A DNA stretch of 64,000 nt from CAVUDO01 sp963740255 (GTDB lineage: Bacteria; Actinomycetota; Actinomycetes; Mycobacteriales; Cryptosporangiaceae): NCBI GenBank assembly GCA_963740255.1, contig CAVUDO010000002.1, positions 806,001-870,000 on the forward strand, given 5' to 3'. The notes beneath the pieces were generated by a model that searched no databases, was not told where the DNA came from, and saw nothing but the letters and a program-made list of their open reading frames with translations. The position numbers were made by a program, and so were the translations under genes. This document shows positions 55,502 to 62,393 of this stretch, in pieces (position 1 is the first letter of the stretch; each line of letters starts with the position of its first letter).

Positions 55502-55616
55502 GGCGATCCCTCCTGGACGGCTCCGGCGGAACGGGTCACGGCGGGCCGGGAGCGGCCGGTGCGACCGCTCTCCTCCCGCTCAGGACAGAGTGAGATCCCT
55601 TCTTGTCAGGACGAAC

Positions 55617-55919
55617 TCAGGCGGCACACTCGGTGCAGACGTACTGCCCGTGGCGTTCCTCCGCGAGTTGGCTGCGGTGGTGCACCAGGAAGCACTGCGA
55701 ACACCGGAACTCGTCGTTCTGCATCGGCAGCACCCGGACGGTGAGCTCCTCACCCGACAGGTCCGCTCCGGGCAGTTCGAAGCCCTCGGCGACCTCTGCC
55801 TCGTCCACGTCCACGCTGCCAGACTGCGAGTCGGTGCGGCGCGCCTTGAGCTCCTCGAGGCTGTCCTCGCCGATCTCCGATTCCTCGGTGCGACGGGGCG
55901 CGTCGTAGTCGGTGGCCAT
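55617..55919 (-). CDS. DUF4193 zinc-ribbon protein, Rv2699c-like
   Basis: A 100-residue DUF4193 protein. The amino part is acidic (ATDYDAPRRTEESEIGEDSLEEL) and the carboxy part carries a four-cysteine zinc ribbon, RCSQC and VCTEC. Function unknown, highly conserved and thought essential in several actinobacteria. ATG 55919 follows GAGGA; the longer upstream frame is not conserved. It diverges from rsgA. Confidence 0.93.
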   Translation of the reverse strand: MATDYDAPRRTEESEIGEDSLEELKARRTDSQSGSVDVDEAEVAEGFELPGADLSGEELTVRVLPMQNDEFRCSQCFLVHHRSQLAEERHGQYVCTECAA

Positions 55920-56242
55920 GGTGGTCCTCATCTTCTTCTTCCGTGATGGACAGCCCGGGTCGCGCTGGGTCGCCTCCGCACGATCAGCGTCCCGGTCCAG
56001 AAACCGTTCGACCCGGCGAGCGCGGAACCTTACCGTTTCCAGCAACCCTGATACGCACAGGACGCGCGATCTGTTCCCGATGTGATGGAGGTGACACGAA
56101 ATGACGGTGAAGGTGCCGCACGCGGCCGGTTTCCCGGTCCTCGTCCCCCAGATCCTGACACCTCCATCGGCCCGCGGCCTGCCGGGCGCCCGCAGCGTGG
56201 GGCCCCGTTGTCGCGCTCCGGTGACGTTCTCTGGAGCCCGCC
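55920..56242. other. 323-base divergent spacer between the DUF4193 gene and rsgA
   Basis: Holds the promoters of two divergent genes. The left half is less GC-rich around GATACGCACAGGACGCGCGA. From 56087 a perfect Shine-Dalgarno sequence and a short reading frame run into rsgA. I could not assign -35/-10 boxes with confidence and see no strong hairpin. Confidence 0.5.
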
Positions 56243-56274
56243 ATGTCCTTCCAGGACGATCTGTACCCCGCTGA
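56101..56274 (+). CDS. possible 57-residue leader ORF overlapping rsgA
   Basis: ATG 56101 is preceded at 6 bases by GGAGGTGA (56087-56094), the best ribosome site in the window. The frame runs 57 codons (opening MTVKVPHAAGFPVLVPQ) and ends at 56274, 32 bases inside rsgA in another frame. The product is Pro/Arg-rich with no known motif. It may be a small protein, or a leader whose translation affects rsgA. The alternative is chance, since rsgA has its own moderate site (TGGAG). Confidence 0.35.
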   Translation: MTVKVPHAAGFPVLVPQILTPPSARGLPGARSVGPRCRAPVTFSGARHVLPGRSVPR

Positions 56275-57322
56275 ACCCGATCTGAACACTCTCGGCTGGT
56301 CCGACCACTGGTCCGGCGTGGCTGCCGAGGCAGCCGCGGCGGAGGCCGACGTCCCGCCCCGAACCCGCCCGGCGCGGGTCGCCCGGGCCGACCGGTCGGG
56401 CTGTCTCGCCTACACCGCGGAAGGCGTCGTGCGGGCCGCCCTCGGCGCCGGTTCCACGCCTGTCACCGGCGACTGGGTCCTCCTCGACGCCGCCGACCGC
56501 GTCGTGGCCGTGCTGCCGCGTCGCACCGCGCTGACCCGCGGCGCCGGCCGCACGGACACCCGCGGCCAGGTGCTGGCCGCCAACGTCGACCTGGTGGGCG
56601 TGGTCCACGGCCTCACCGCCGCGCCCAACCTGTCCCGGATCGAACGCCTGCTGGCGCTGGCCTGGTCCAGCGGGGCGGCGCCCGTGGTGGTGCTGACCAA
56701 GGCCGACCTGAGCGCCGATCCGGACTCCGAGCGCACGGAGGCGCAGGCCGCCTGCCCCGGTGTCGAGGTGGTGTGCGTCAGCACGATGCCGGGACATCCC
56801 GCCGGCGCCGGCCTGGACGCGCTGCGCGCGCTGCTGCCGGCCGGCACCACCGGCACGCTCGTCGGACCGTCCGGCGTGGGCAAGAGCAGCCTGGTCAACG
56901 CCCTCGTCGGCGCGGAGCTGTTGCGGACCAGGGCGATCCGGGCCGACGGTTTGGGCCGCCACACGTCGGTGACCCGCGAGCTGGTCCCGCTGCCGTGGGG
57001 TGCGACGTTGATCGACACGCCGGGCCTGCGGGGCGTCCAGCTCTGGGACGCCGCCGAGGGGCTCGACGCCGCCTTCGCCGACGTCACCGCGCTGGCCGGC
57101 CACTGCCGGTTCCACGACTGCGCACACGACACCGAGCCCGGCTGTGCCGTCCGCGCGGCCGTCGCCGACGGCTCGCTCTCCCCCCGGCGGCTGGCCAGCT
57201 TCGAGAAGCTGGGTCGCGAGCAGGAGTGGCTCGCGGCGCGCTACGACGCCCGACTGCGGGCCCAGCAGCGGGCCAGGTGGAAGGCGCTGGGCAAGATCGG
57301 TCGCAGCCGCGCACGCCCGTAG
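56243..57322 (+). CDS. rsgA: ribosome small subunit-dependent GTPase A
   Basis: A 359-residue circularly permuted GTPase that helps mature the 30S subunit. An amino-terminal OB-type domain (about 45-110) is followed by G4 LTKAD, then G1 GPSGVGKSSLVNAL near residue 211, G2 GLGRHTSVTRE and G3 DTPGLRG, the permuted order that defines the family. A zinc site follows: CRFHDCAHDTEPGC (near 290-303). The basic end RARWKALGKIGRSRARP may bind rRNA. ATG 56243 has TGGAG at 8 bases. Not part of the mycobacterial form of this block, so inserted here. Confidence 0.95.
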   Translation: MSFQDDLYPAEPDLNTLGWSDHWSGVAAEAAAAEADVPPRTRPARVARADRSGCLAYTAEGVVRAALGAGSTPVTGDWVLLDAADRVVAVLPRRTALTRGAGRTDTRGQVLAANVDLVGVVHGLTAAPNLSRIERLLALAWSSGAAPVVVLTKADLSADPDSERTEAQAACPGVEVVCVSTMPGHPAGAGLDALRALLPAGTTGTLVGPSGVGKSSLVNALVGAELLRTRAIRADGLGRHTSVTRELVPLPWGATLIDTPGLRGVQLWDAAEGLDAAFADVTALAGHCRFHDCAHDTEPGCAVRAAVADGSLSPRRLASFEKLGREQEWLAARYDARLRAQQRARWKALGKIGRSRARP

Positions 57323-57362
57323 CGCATCCGCGCCACGACGCGGTCGGCTACGGTCGGCGGCC

Positions 57363-58424
57363 ATGGCGAACCTCTCCACCGGCGCGGAACCCGCCGCGGT
57401 CGGCCCCTATCTGGCGACGGCACTCGACGACCCGGCGTGGGCCTCGTGCGAGGTCGCACTGATCACCGGCGGCAAGTCCAACCTCACCTACCGGGTGACC
57501 AGCGCGGCGGGCTCGGTCGTGCTCCGCCGGCCGCCGCGGGGGAAGCTGCTGCCGACCGCGCACGATGTCGCGCGCGAGCACCGGGTGATCGCGGCGCTGG
57601 CCGGGTCCGGGGTGCCGGTGCCGGCCGCGCTGCACCTGTGCACCGACACGGCGGTGGTCGGTGCGCCGTTCCTGGTGATGCAGGACGTGGCCGGCCCGAT
57701 CGCGCGGGACCGGCTGCCAGCCGGATACGCCGAGTCCGGGCCCGAGCGGCGGGCGATCGGCGACGCGCTGGTGGACACCCTCGCCACGCTGCACGCGGTG
57801 GATCCCGGCGCGGTGGGCCTCGCCGACTTCGGCCGGCCCGAGGGATTCCTGGCCCGACAGGTCGCGCGGTGGAGCCGGCAGTGGGAGGCGACCCCGGCCG
57901 AACCGCTCCCCGGCCTGGACACGCTCGCGGCGGCGCTTGCCGACACCGTGCCCGACGCCCCGACCGGGCCGATCGTCCACGGCGACTTCCGCCTGGACAA
58001 CACCGTGCTCGACCCCGACCGGCCCGGGCGCATCGCCGCCGTCCTGGACTGGGAGATGTCCACGCTCGGCGATCCGCTCGCCGATCTCGGCCTGATGCTC
58101 GTCTACTGGGCCGAGCCCGGAGACCCCGTGACGCTCCCGACCGGAGCCGCCACCGCGCTGCCGGGGTTCCCCACCCGCGCCGAGGTGACCCAACGGTACG
58201 CGGCCACGACCGGACGCCCGGTGGACGCGCTGCCCTGGTACGTCGCGTTCGGGTACTTCAAGCTCGCCGTGGTCGCCGCCGGGATCGTGGCCCGGGTCCG
58301 GGCCGGCGCCATGCTCGGCGCGGGGTTCGAAGGCATCCAGGCCGGGCTGCTACCGCTGGTCGACCTCGGCCGGCAGAGCCTCGCTGAGTTCCGGCCGGAC
58401 GGACCCGGCGCCCGGGTCGGCTAA
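57363..58424 (+). CDS. phosphotransferase family protein (APH/ACAD10-like)
   Basis: A 353-residue member of the aminoglycoside phosphotransferase/choline kinase-like fold. LITGGKSNLTYRVTS is the nucleotide loop, VVLRRPP gives the lysine-replacing strand, HGDFRLDNTVLD the catalytic loop (Asp near residue 209) and VLDWEMSTLGDPLADLG the metal loop. Proteins of this exact pattern are the kinase-like partners of acyl-CoA dehydrogenases (ACAD10/11, mycobacterial FadE36-type) that phosphorylate hydroxyacyl groups, so aminoglycoside resistance is not implied. ATG 57363 lies 40 bases after rsgA, probably same transcript. Confidence 0.88.
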   Translation: MANLSTGAEPAAVGPYLATALDDPAWASCEVALITGGKSNLTYRVTSAAGSVVLRRPPRGKLLPTAHDVAREHRVIAALAGSGVPVPAALHLCTDTAVVGAPFLVMQDVAGPIARDRLPAGYAESGPERRAIGDALVDTLATLHAVDPGAVGLADFGRPEGFLARQVARWSRQWEATPAEPLPGLDTLAAALADTVPDAPTGPIVHGDFRLDNTVLDPDRPGRIAAVLDWEMSTLGDPLADLGLMLVYWAEPGDPVTLPTGAATALPGFPTRAEVTQRYAATTGRPVDALPWYVAFGYFKLAVVAAGIVARVRAGAMLGAGFEGIQAGLLPLVDLGRQSLAEFRPDGPGARVG

Positions 58425-58555
58425 CGCGTCGAACGCCTCCGACGGACGGCGGCCGTTCGCCGACCGCACCCGCCACGCTCGGCCGCCCGCCCCCCGCGCA
58501 CGGCGGCCCGATGCCGTTAATCTCTTGCCATGGTGGTGGTGCGAGGAGGTGCGCA

Positions 58556-59062
58556 ATGAGCCTGGCCCGGGTGCGGGCGCTGATCGTGCTCGGCGTCCTC
58601 ACGTTCTTCGCTCTGGTCAGCGTGGTCTGGGCGATGGTCACCGACTCCCAGTCCGACGGCGGGGTGAACGCCGCCTGCGCCACCGCCTCAGCCGCCGCGA
58701 TCCCCGCGACCAAGGCCGTGAAGGTGCGGGTGTACAACGCCACCGACCGGGCCGGGCTGGCGACCACGGTCACAGCCGCGCTCAGGAAGCGGGGGTTCGT
58801 CGTGATCGAACTCGGCAACGACCCGCAGGCCGAGGAGATCACCAAGCCGGCGCTGATCCGCTACGGACCCAAGGGCGCCGGTGCGGCGCGGCTGGTCGAG
58901 GCCCACCTGGCCGGTTCGGAGATCCAGGACGACGAGCGCAAGGACGCGACGATCGACATCGTCCTGGGTCCCACCTACTCCGCCCTGACGCCCGCCGGCC
59001 AGGTCAAGGCCCGACTCGACGATCTCGGCCCCGCGCCGACCGCCAAGATCGAGGGCTGCTGA
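58556..59062 (+). CDS. LytR_C domain membrane protein, Rv2700 (Cei)-like
   Basis: A 168-residue protein with one amino-terminal membrane helix (about 8-27) and an extracytoplasmic LytR_C domain (VKVRVYNATDRAGLATTV, ALRKRGFVVIELGND, RYGPKGAGAARLVEAHL, ATIDIVLGPTYS). Rv2700, its positional counterpart, is needed for cell-envelope integrity. Cys40 (AACATAS) and Cys168 at the very end might pair. ATG 58556 follows GAGGAGGTG. It converges on suhB. Confidence 0.9.
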   Translation: MSLARVRALIVLGVLTFFALVSVVWAMVTDSQSDGGVNAACATASAAAIPATKAVKVRVYNATDRAGLATTVTAALRKRGFVVIELGNDPQAEEITKPALIRYGPKGAGAARLVEAHLAGSEIQDDERKDATIDIVLGPTYSALTPAGQVKARLDDLGPAPTAKIEGC

Positions 59063-59123
59063 GCCCAGCGGCCGCCGGCCGTACGCCCGTGCCCCCACTG
59101 CCTCCCGTAACCCCGGCTGGGCC

Positions 59124-59927
59124 TCACCCAGGGATCAGGCGCGCGAGCTCGGCGTGCAGCGCCGTGTGCAACGCGGGTGGGGCGACCAGCGCCATCTCCA
59201 CCCCGGCCGGAGCGCCCCGCAACCCGGTGACCCGCAGGCCCGCCTCCTCGGCGATCAGGCCGCCGGCGGCGAGGTCCCACGGCTGCAGGCCCTGCTCGTA
59301 GTAGGCGTCGAACCGCCCCTCGGCGACGTAGCAGAGGTCCAGCGAGGCCGCGCCGAACCGGCGGATGTCCCGCACCCGCGGGAGCAGCGCGGCCACCACC
59401 GCGGCCTGCTCCGCCCGCTGGCCCGCGTCGTAGCCGAACCCGGTTCCGACCAGGGCCGACGCCAGGTCCCGCACGACCGACCCGACCAGCAGACGGCCGT
59501 CGCGCCAGGCACCCTGGCCGCGGACCGCGGTCCACTCCTCGCCGGTCACCGGATTGCGCACCACCCCCGCCCGCACGACCCCGTCCACCTCCGCCGCCAG
59601 CGACACCGCGTACCGCGGGATCCCGTACACGTAGTTGACCGTTCCGTCGATGGGGTCGAGCACCCACCGGACGCCGCTGGTCCCCCGCCGTTCCCCGCCC
59701 TCCTCGCCGAGCACGCCGTCGGCGGGACGGGCGGCGCGCAGCCCGTCGACCACCAACGCCTCGCTGGCCCGGTCCATGGCGGTGACCGCGTCGGTCGGGG
59801 TGGACTTCGCCCCGACCTCGGGTGCGGTGTCCCCGCGCCCGTCCCGGACCAGGTCCCCGGCGCGGCGGACCAGATCCACGGCGAGGGCGAGCAGCGCGTG
59901 CGGGTCCGGGGTACCGTCGTGGCTCAT
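59124..59927 (-). CDS. suhB: inositol-1-monophosphatase family protein (SuhB)
   Basis: A 267-residue magnesium- or lithium-sensitive phosphatase. Metal-binding motifs are Glu in LGEEGGERRG (about 73-82), WVLDPIDGTVNYVYG (about 88-102) and PWDLAAGGLIAEEAG (about 219-233). It may make free inositol for phosphatidylinositol or mycothiol precursors, or act on related sugar phosphates. ATG 59927 has only a weak ribosome site. It corresponds to Rv2701c and diverges from sigA. The ppgK gene found between these two in mycobacteria is missing. Confidence 0.93.
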   Translation of the reverse strand: MSHDGTPDPHALLALAVDLVRRAGDLVRDGRGDTAPEVGAKSTPTDAVTAMDRASEALVVDGLRAARPADGVLGEEGGERRGTSGVRWVLDPIDGTVNYVYGIPRYAVSLAAEVDGVVRAGVVRNPVTGEEWTAVRGQGAWRDGRLLVGSVVRDLASALVGTGFGYDAGQRAEQAAVVAALLPRVRDIRRFGAASLDLCYVAEGRFDAYYEQGLQPWDLAAGGLIAEEAGLRVTGLRGAPAGVEMALVAPPALHTALHAELARLIPG

Positions 59928-60056
59928 GTGGCCAGTCCAGCACAGCGCCGCCGGAGCGCGCCGAGGTGCATCCCTCGCGCCGTCCGGCGGCCCCGCCTGA
60001 GCGACGATCCCGGCCATGGTGAGCCCTGCGCGACACGGGTGTGCCACCAACAGAGC

Positions 60057-60062
60057 TACAAT
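60057..60062 (+). promoter_or_regulatory. candidate -10 box TACAAT upstream of sigA
   Basis: TACAAT lies 114 bases before the sigA GTG in an otherwise GC-rich spacer. No good -35 is found 16 to 19 bases upstream, so this is a tentative call. Confidence 0.35.
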
Positions 60063-60175
60063 TCGCTACCAGCCTCCGTGTCCCGCACCACGGCGCGGAG
60101 GGTGCTCCTCCGATCAGCCTCCAGCCGACGACCAGGCTGGTGCAGCGTGACGCCCCGATTCGTGGAAGGTCGTAC

Positions 60176-61738
60176 GTGACAGACGCTGACCGCACCCCCG
60201 CTCCAACCGACATCGTTCGGTCGCTCGTCGAGACGCTCACCGTGCATGCGGGCGGCACCGCCACCCTTGCCTCCGCCGAGGTCGCCCGACTGCTGGGCGA
60301 CGCCGGCGTCACGCCGGCCCAGGGCAAGCGGATCCTGCAGGGCCTGTCCGAATCCGGCGTGACCGTGATCGTCGACGGCTCGGCCCGGATGTCCAGGCGA
60401 GCGCCGACGGTCTCCGCGGCCCGGGCATCGACCACACCGGCGTCCAAGGCCACGACGGTCAAGGCCAGTCCGCGCGAGGCCGCCGGAGCCGAACTCTCCG
60501 TCGTCCCCGAGGCAGCCACTGCCGAACCCGACGCCGCCGACGCGCCCGCTCCGGCCAAGACCGCGGCGAAGGCCACCAAGGCTCCCGCGAAGAAGGCACC
60601 AGCCAGGTCCGCGCCCACCAAGAAGGCGGCGGCCAAGACGGCCGGTGCCGCTCCGGACGCCGCCAACCCTGCTGATCCCGCCGCCGGTCCGCCCGCGGCG
60701 CCCGGTGCCGCGCCGGCCGGCGAGGAGGCCGCCGCCGAGGAGGACTTCTCCTGGGACGACGAGGAGGAAGAGGAGTCCGAGGCGCTCAAGCAGGCCCGCA
60801 AGGACGCCGAGCTCACCGCGTCGGCCGACTCCGTACGCGCCTACCTCAAGCAGATCGGCAAGGTGGCGCTGCTCAACGCCGAGGAGGAGGTGGACCTCGC
60901 CAAGCGGATCGAGGCCGGCCTCTACGCGGCCGAGCGGGTGCGCCAGACCGAGGACCGCGGCGAGAAGCTCACCCACCAGCACCGGCGCGACCTGAACTGG
61001 ATCGTCCGCGACGGCGAACGGGCCAAGAACCACCTGCTCGAGGCGAACCTCCGGCTCGTGGTCTCCCTCGCCAAGCGCTACACCGGCCGCGGCATGGCCT
61101 TCCTCGACCTGATTCAGGAGGGGAACCTCGGCCTGATCCGCGCCGTGGAGAAGTTCGACTACACCAAGGGCTACAAGTTCTCCACCTACGCCACCTGGTG
61201 GATCCGGCAGGCGATCACCCGCGCCATGGCCGACCAGGCGCGCACCATCCGGATCCCGGTACACATGGTCGAGGTCATCAACAAGCTCGGGCGGATCCAG
61301 CGCGAACTGCTCCAGGACCTGGGCCGCGAGCCCACCCCGGAGGAACTCGCCAAGGAGATGGACATCACGCCCGAGAAGGTGTTGGAGATCCAGCAGTACG
61401 CCCGGGAGCCCATCTCGCTCGACCAGACCATCGGCGACGAGGGCGACAGCCAACTCGGGGACTTCATCGAGGACTCCGAGGCAGTCGTGGCGGTCGACGC
61501 CGTGAGCTTCACGCTCCTGCAGGACCAGCTCCAGTCGGTGCTCCAGACGCTGTCCGAGCGGGAGGCCGGCGTGGTCCGGCTCCGGTTCGGCCTGGCCGAC
61601 GGCCAGCCTCGGACGCTGGACGAGATCGGTCAGGTCTACGGGGTGACCCGGGAGCGGATCCGGCAGATCGAGTCCAAGACGATGTCGAAGCTTCGGCACC
61701 CCTCGCGCTCCCAGGTGCTGCGCGACTACCTCGACTGA
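60176..61738 (+). CDS. sigA: principal RNA polymerase sigma factor
   Basis: A 520-residue group 1 sigma factor (SigA/HrdB). Residues about 1-75 form the actinobacterial region 1.1-like part, followed by a Lys/Ala/Pro-rich linker (KAPAKKAPARSAPTKKAAAK) and an acidic stretch DFSWDDEEEEESE. Region 1.2 to 2 includes VRAYLKQIGKVALLNAEEEV, AFLDLIQEGNLGLIRAVEKFDYTKG and TYATWWIRQAI; region 3 GREPTPEELAKEM; region 4 ends with VYGVTRERIRQIESKTMSKL and YLD. GTG 60176 has GGAAGGT at about 6 bases. It closes the syntenic block at Rv2703. Confidence 0.98.
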   Translation: MTDADRTPAPTDIVRSLVETLTVHAGGTATLASAEVARLLGDAGVTPAQGKRILQGLSESGVTVIVDGSARMSRRAPTVSAARASTTPASKATTVKASPREAAGAELSVVPEAATAEPDAADAPAPAKTAAKATKAPAKKAPARSAPTKKAAAKTAGAAPDAANPADPAAGPPAAPGAAPAGEEAAAEEDFSWDDEEEEESEALKQARKDAELTASADSVRAYLKQIGKVALLNAEEEVDLAKRIEAGLYAAERVRQTEDRGEKLTHQHRRDLNWIVRDGERAKNHLLEANLRLVVSLAKRYTGRGMAFLDLIQEGNLGLIRAVEKFDYTKGYKFSTYATWWIRQAITRAMADQARTIRIPVHMVEVINKLGRIQRELLQDLGREPTPEELAKEMDITPEKVLEIQQYAREPISLDQTIGDEGDSQLGDFIEDSEAVVAVDAVSFTLLQDQLQSVLQTLSEREAGVVRLRFGLADGQPRTLDEIGQVYGVTRERIRQIESKTMSKLRHPSRSQVLRDYLD

Positions 61739-61991
61739 GAGCAGTTCCTTTCGTCCCGTGTCGCCCAATCAGACAGCGCGGGCTCGACCGGCATGGCACG
61801 CTTGGGGTGGGCCCCACCCAGGGTCACCGCAGCGCATCGGCCACCCAGGTCCGGGCTCGCGGGGCGTGACGGAAGTCGCTTCCCGCAGACGGAACGATGT
61901 GGGCGCGGTTGGTGTTGGAGGATGTGTGAACACAGAGCACACGTCATCTCGACGGGACGCACCATTCGGTGAGAGCAGAGGAGGAGGCCCG

Positions 61992-62189
61992 ATGACCCCG
62001 ACCCTGACCCCGCCGCACGACACCGCGGCACCGCCGGCCGGCGAGCGGTGTGACCGGTGTGGCGCCGCCGCAAAGGTACGGGCCGTCCTCACCGACGGCG
62101 CCGACCTCGTCTTCTGCGGGCACCACGGAAAGATGTACGCCGGCGACCTCGAGAAGATCGCGGTCCTGATCAAGTCCGACGCTGACTGA
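61992..62189 (+). CDS. DUF7455-type small zinc-binding protein
   Basis: A 65-residue protein with CDRCGAAAKVRAVLTDG and VFCGHHGKMYAGDLE, a compact site with three cysteines and two histidines that should bind zinc. Such proteins are a regular neighbour of the major sigma gene in actinobacteria. Function unknown. ATG 61992 has GAGGAGG 5 bases upstream. The 253-base gap after sigA holds a short GGGTGG/CCACCC hairpin near 61804-61818. Confidence 0.88.
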   Translation: MTPTLTPPHDTAAPPAGERCDRCGAAAKVRAVLTDGADLVFCGHHGKMYAGDLEKIAVLIKSDAD

Positions 62190-62207
62190 CCCCTTCCGAA
62201 ACCTCAC

Positions 62208-62239
62208 CGTGGCCCCGACGCCTCCGCGTCGGGGCCACG
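62208..62239 (+). terminator. strong hairpin after the DUF7455 gene
   Basis: A perfect 14 bp stem (CGTGGCCCCGACGC and GCGTCGGGGCCACG) with loop CTCC begins 19 bases after the stop. It is followed by CACGTCTGGG, no T tract. Convergent helicase gene ends 155 bases further on. Confidence 0.8.
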
Positions 62240-62393
62240 TCACGTCTGGGCGCTGGTCCGGTCGGGACACGCCGCCGCGCCGGTCAGGGAGCCGGTGGGC
62301 GCGCGAGGCCGGTCAGGAGAGCCGCGGTCAGGACGCGGAACCGGTCAGCGCACGAAGCGGGTCGGCGCGCGGAGCCGACGCTGGCGCCGTGAG

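Noticed and set aside
57363..58424. Aminoglycoside phosphotransferase resistance gene
   Set aside because: The DWEMSTLGDPLADLG pattern points to the ACAD10-like kinase branch tied to acyl-CoA metabolism.
60056..61768. 570-codon open frame antisense to sigA
   Set aside because: Low-complexity Gly/Val/Arg product mirroring sigA codons; no motif and no ribosome site.
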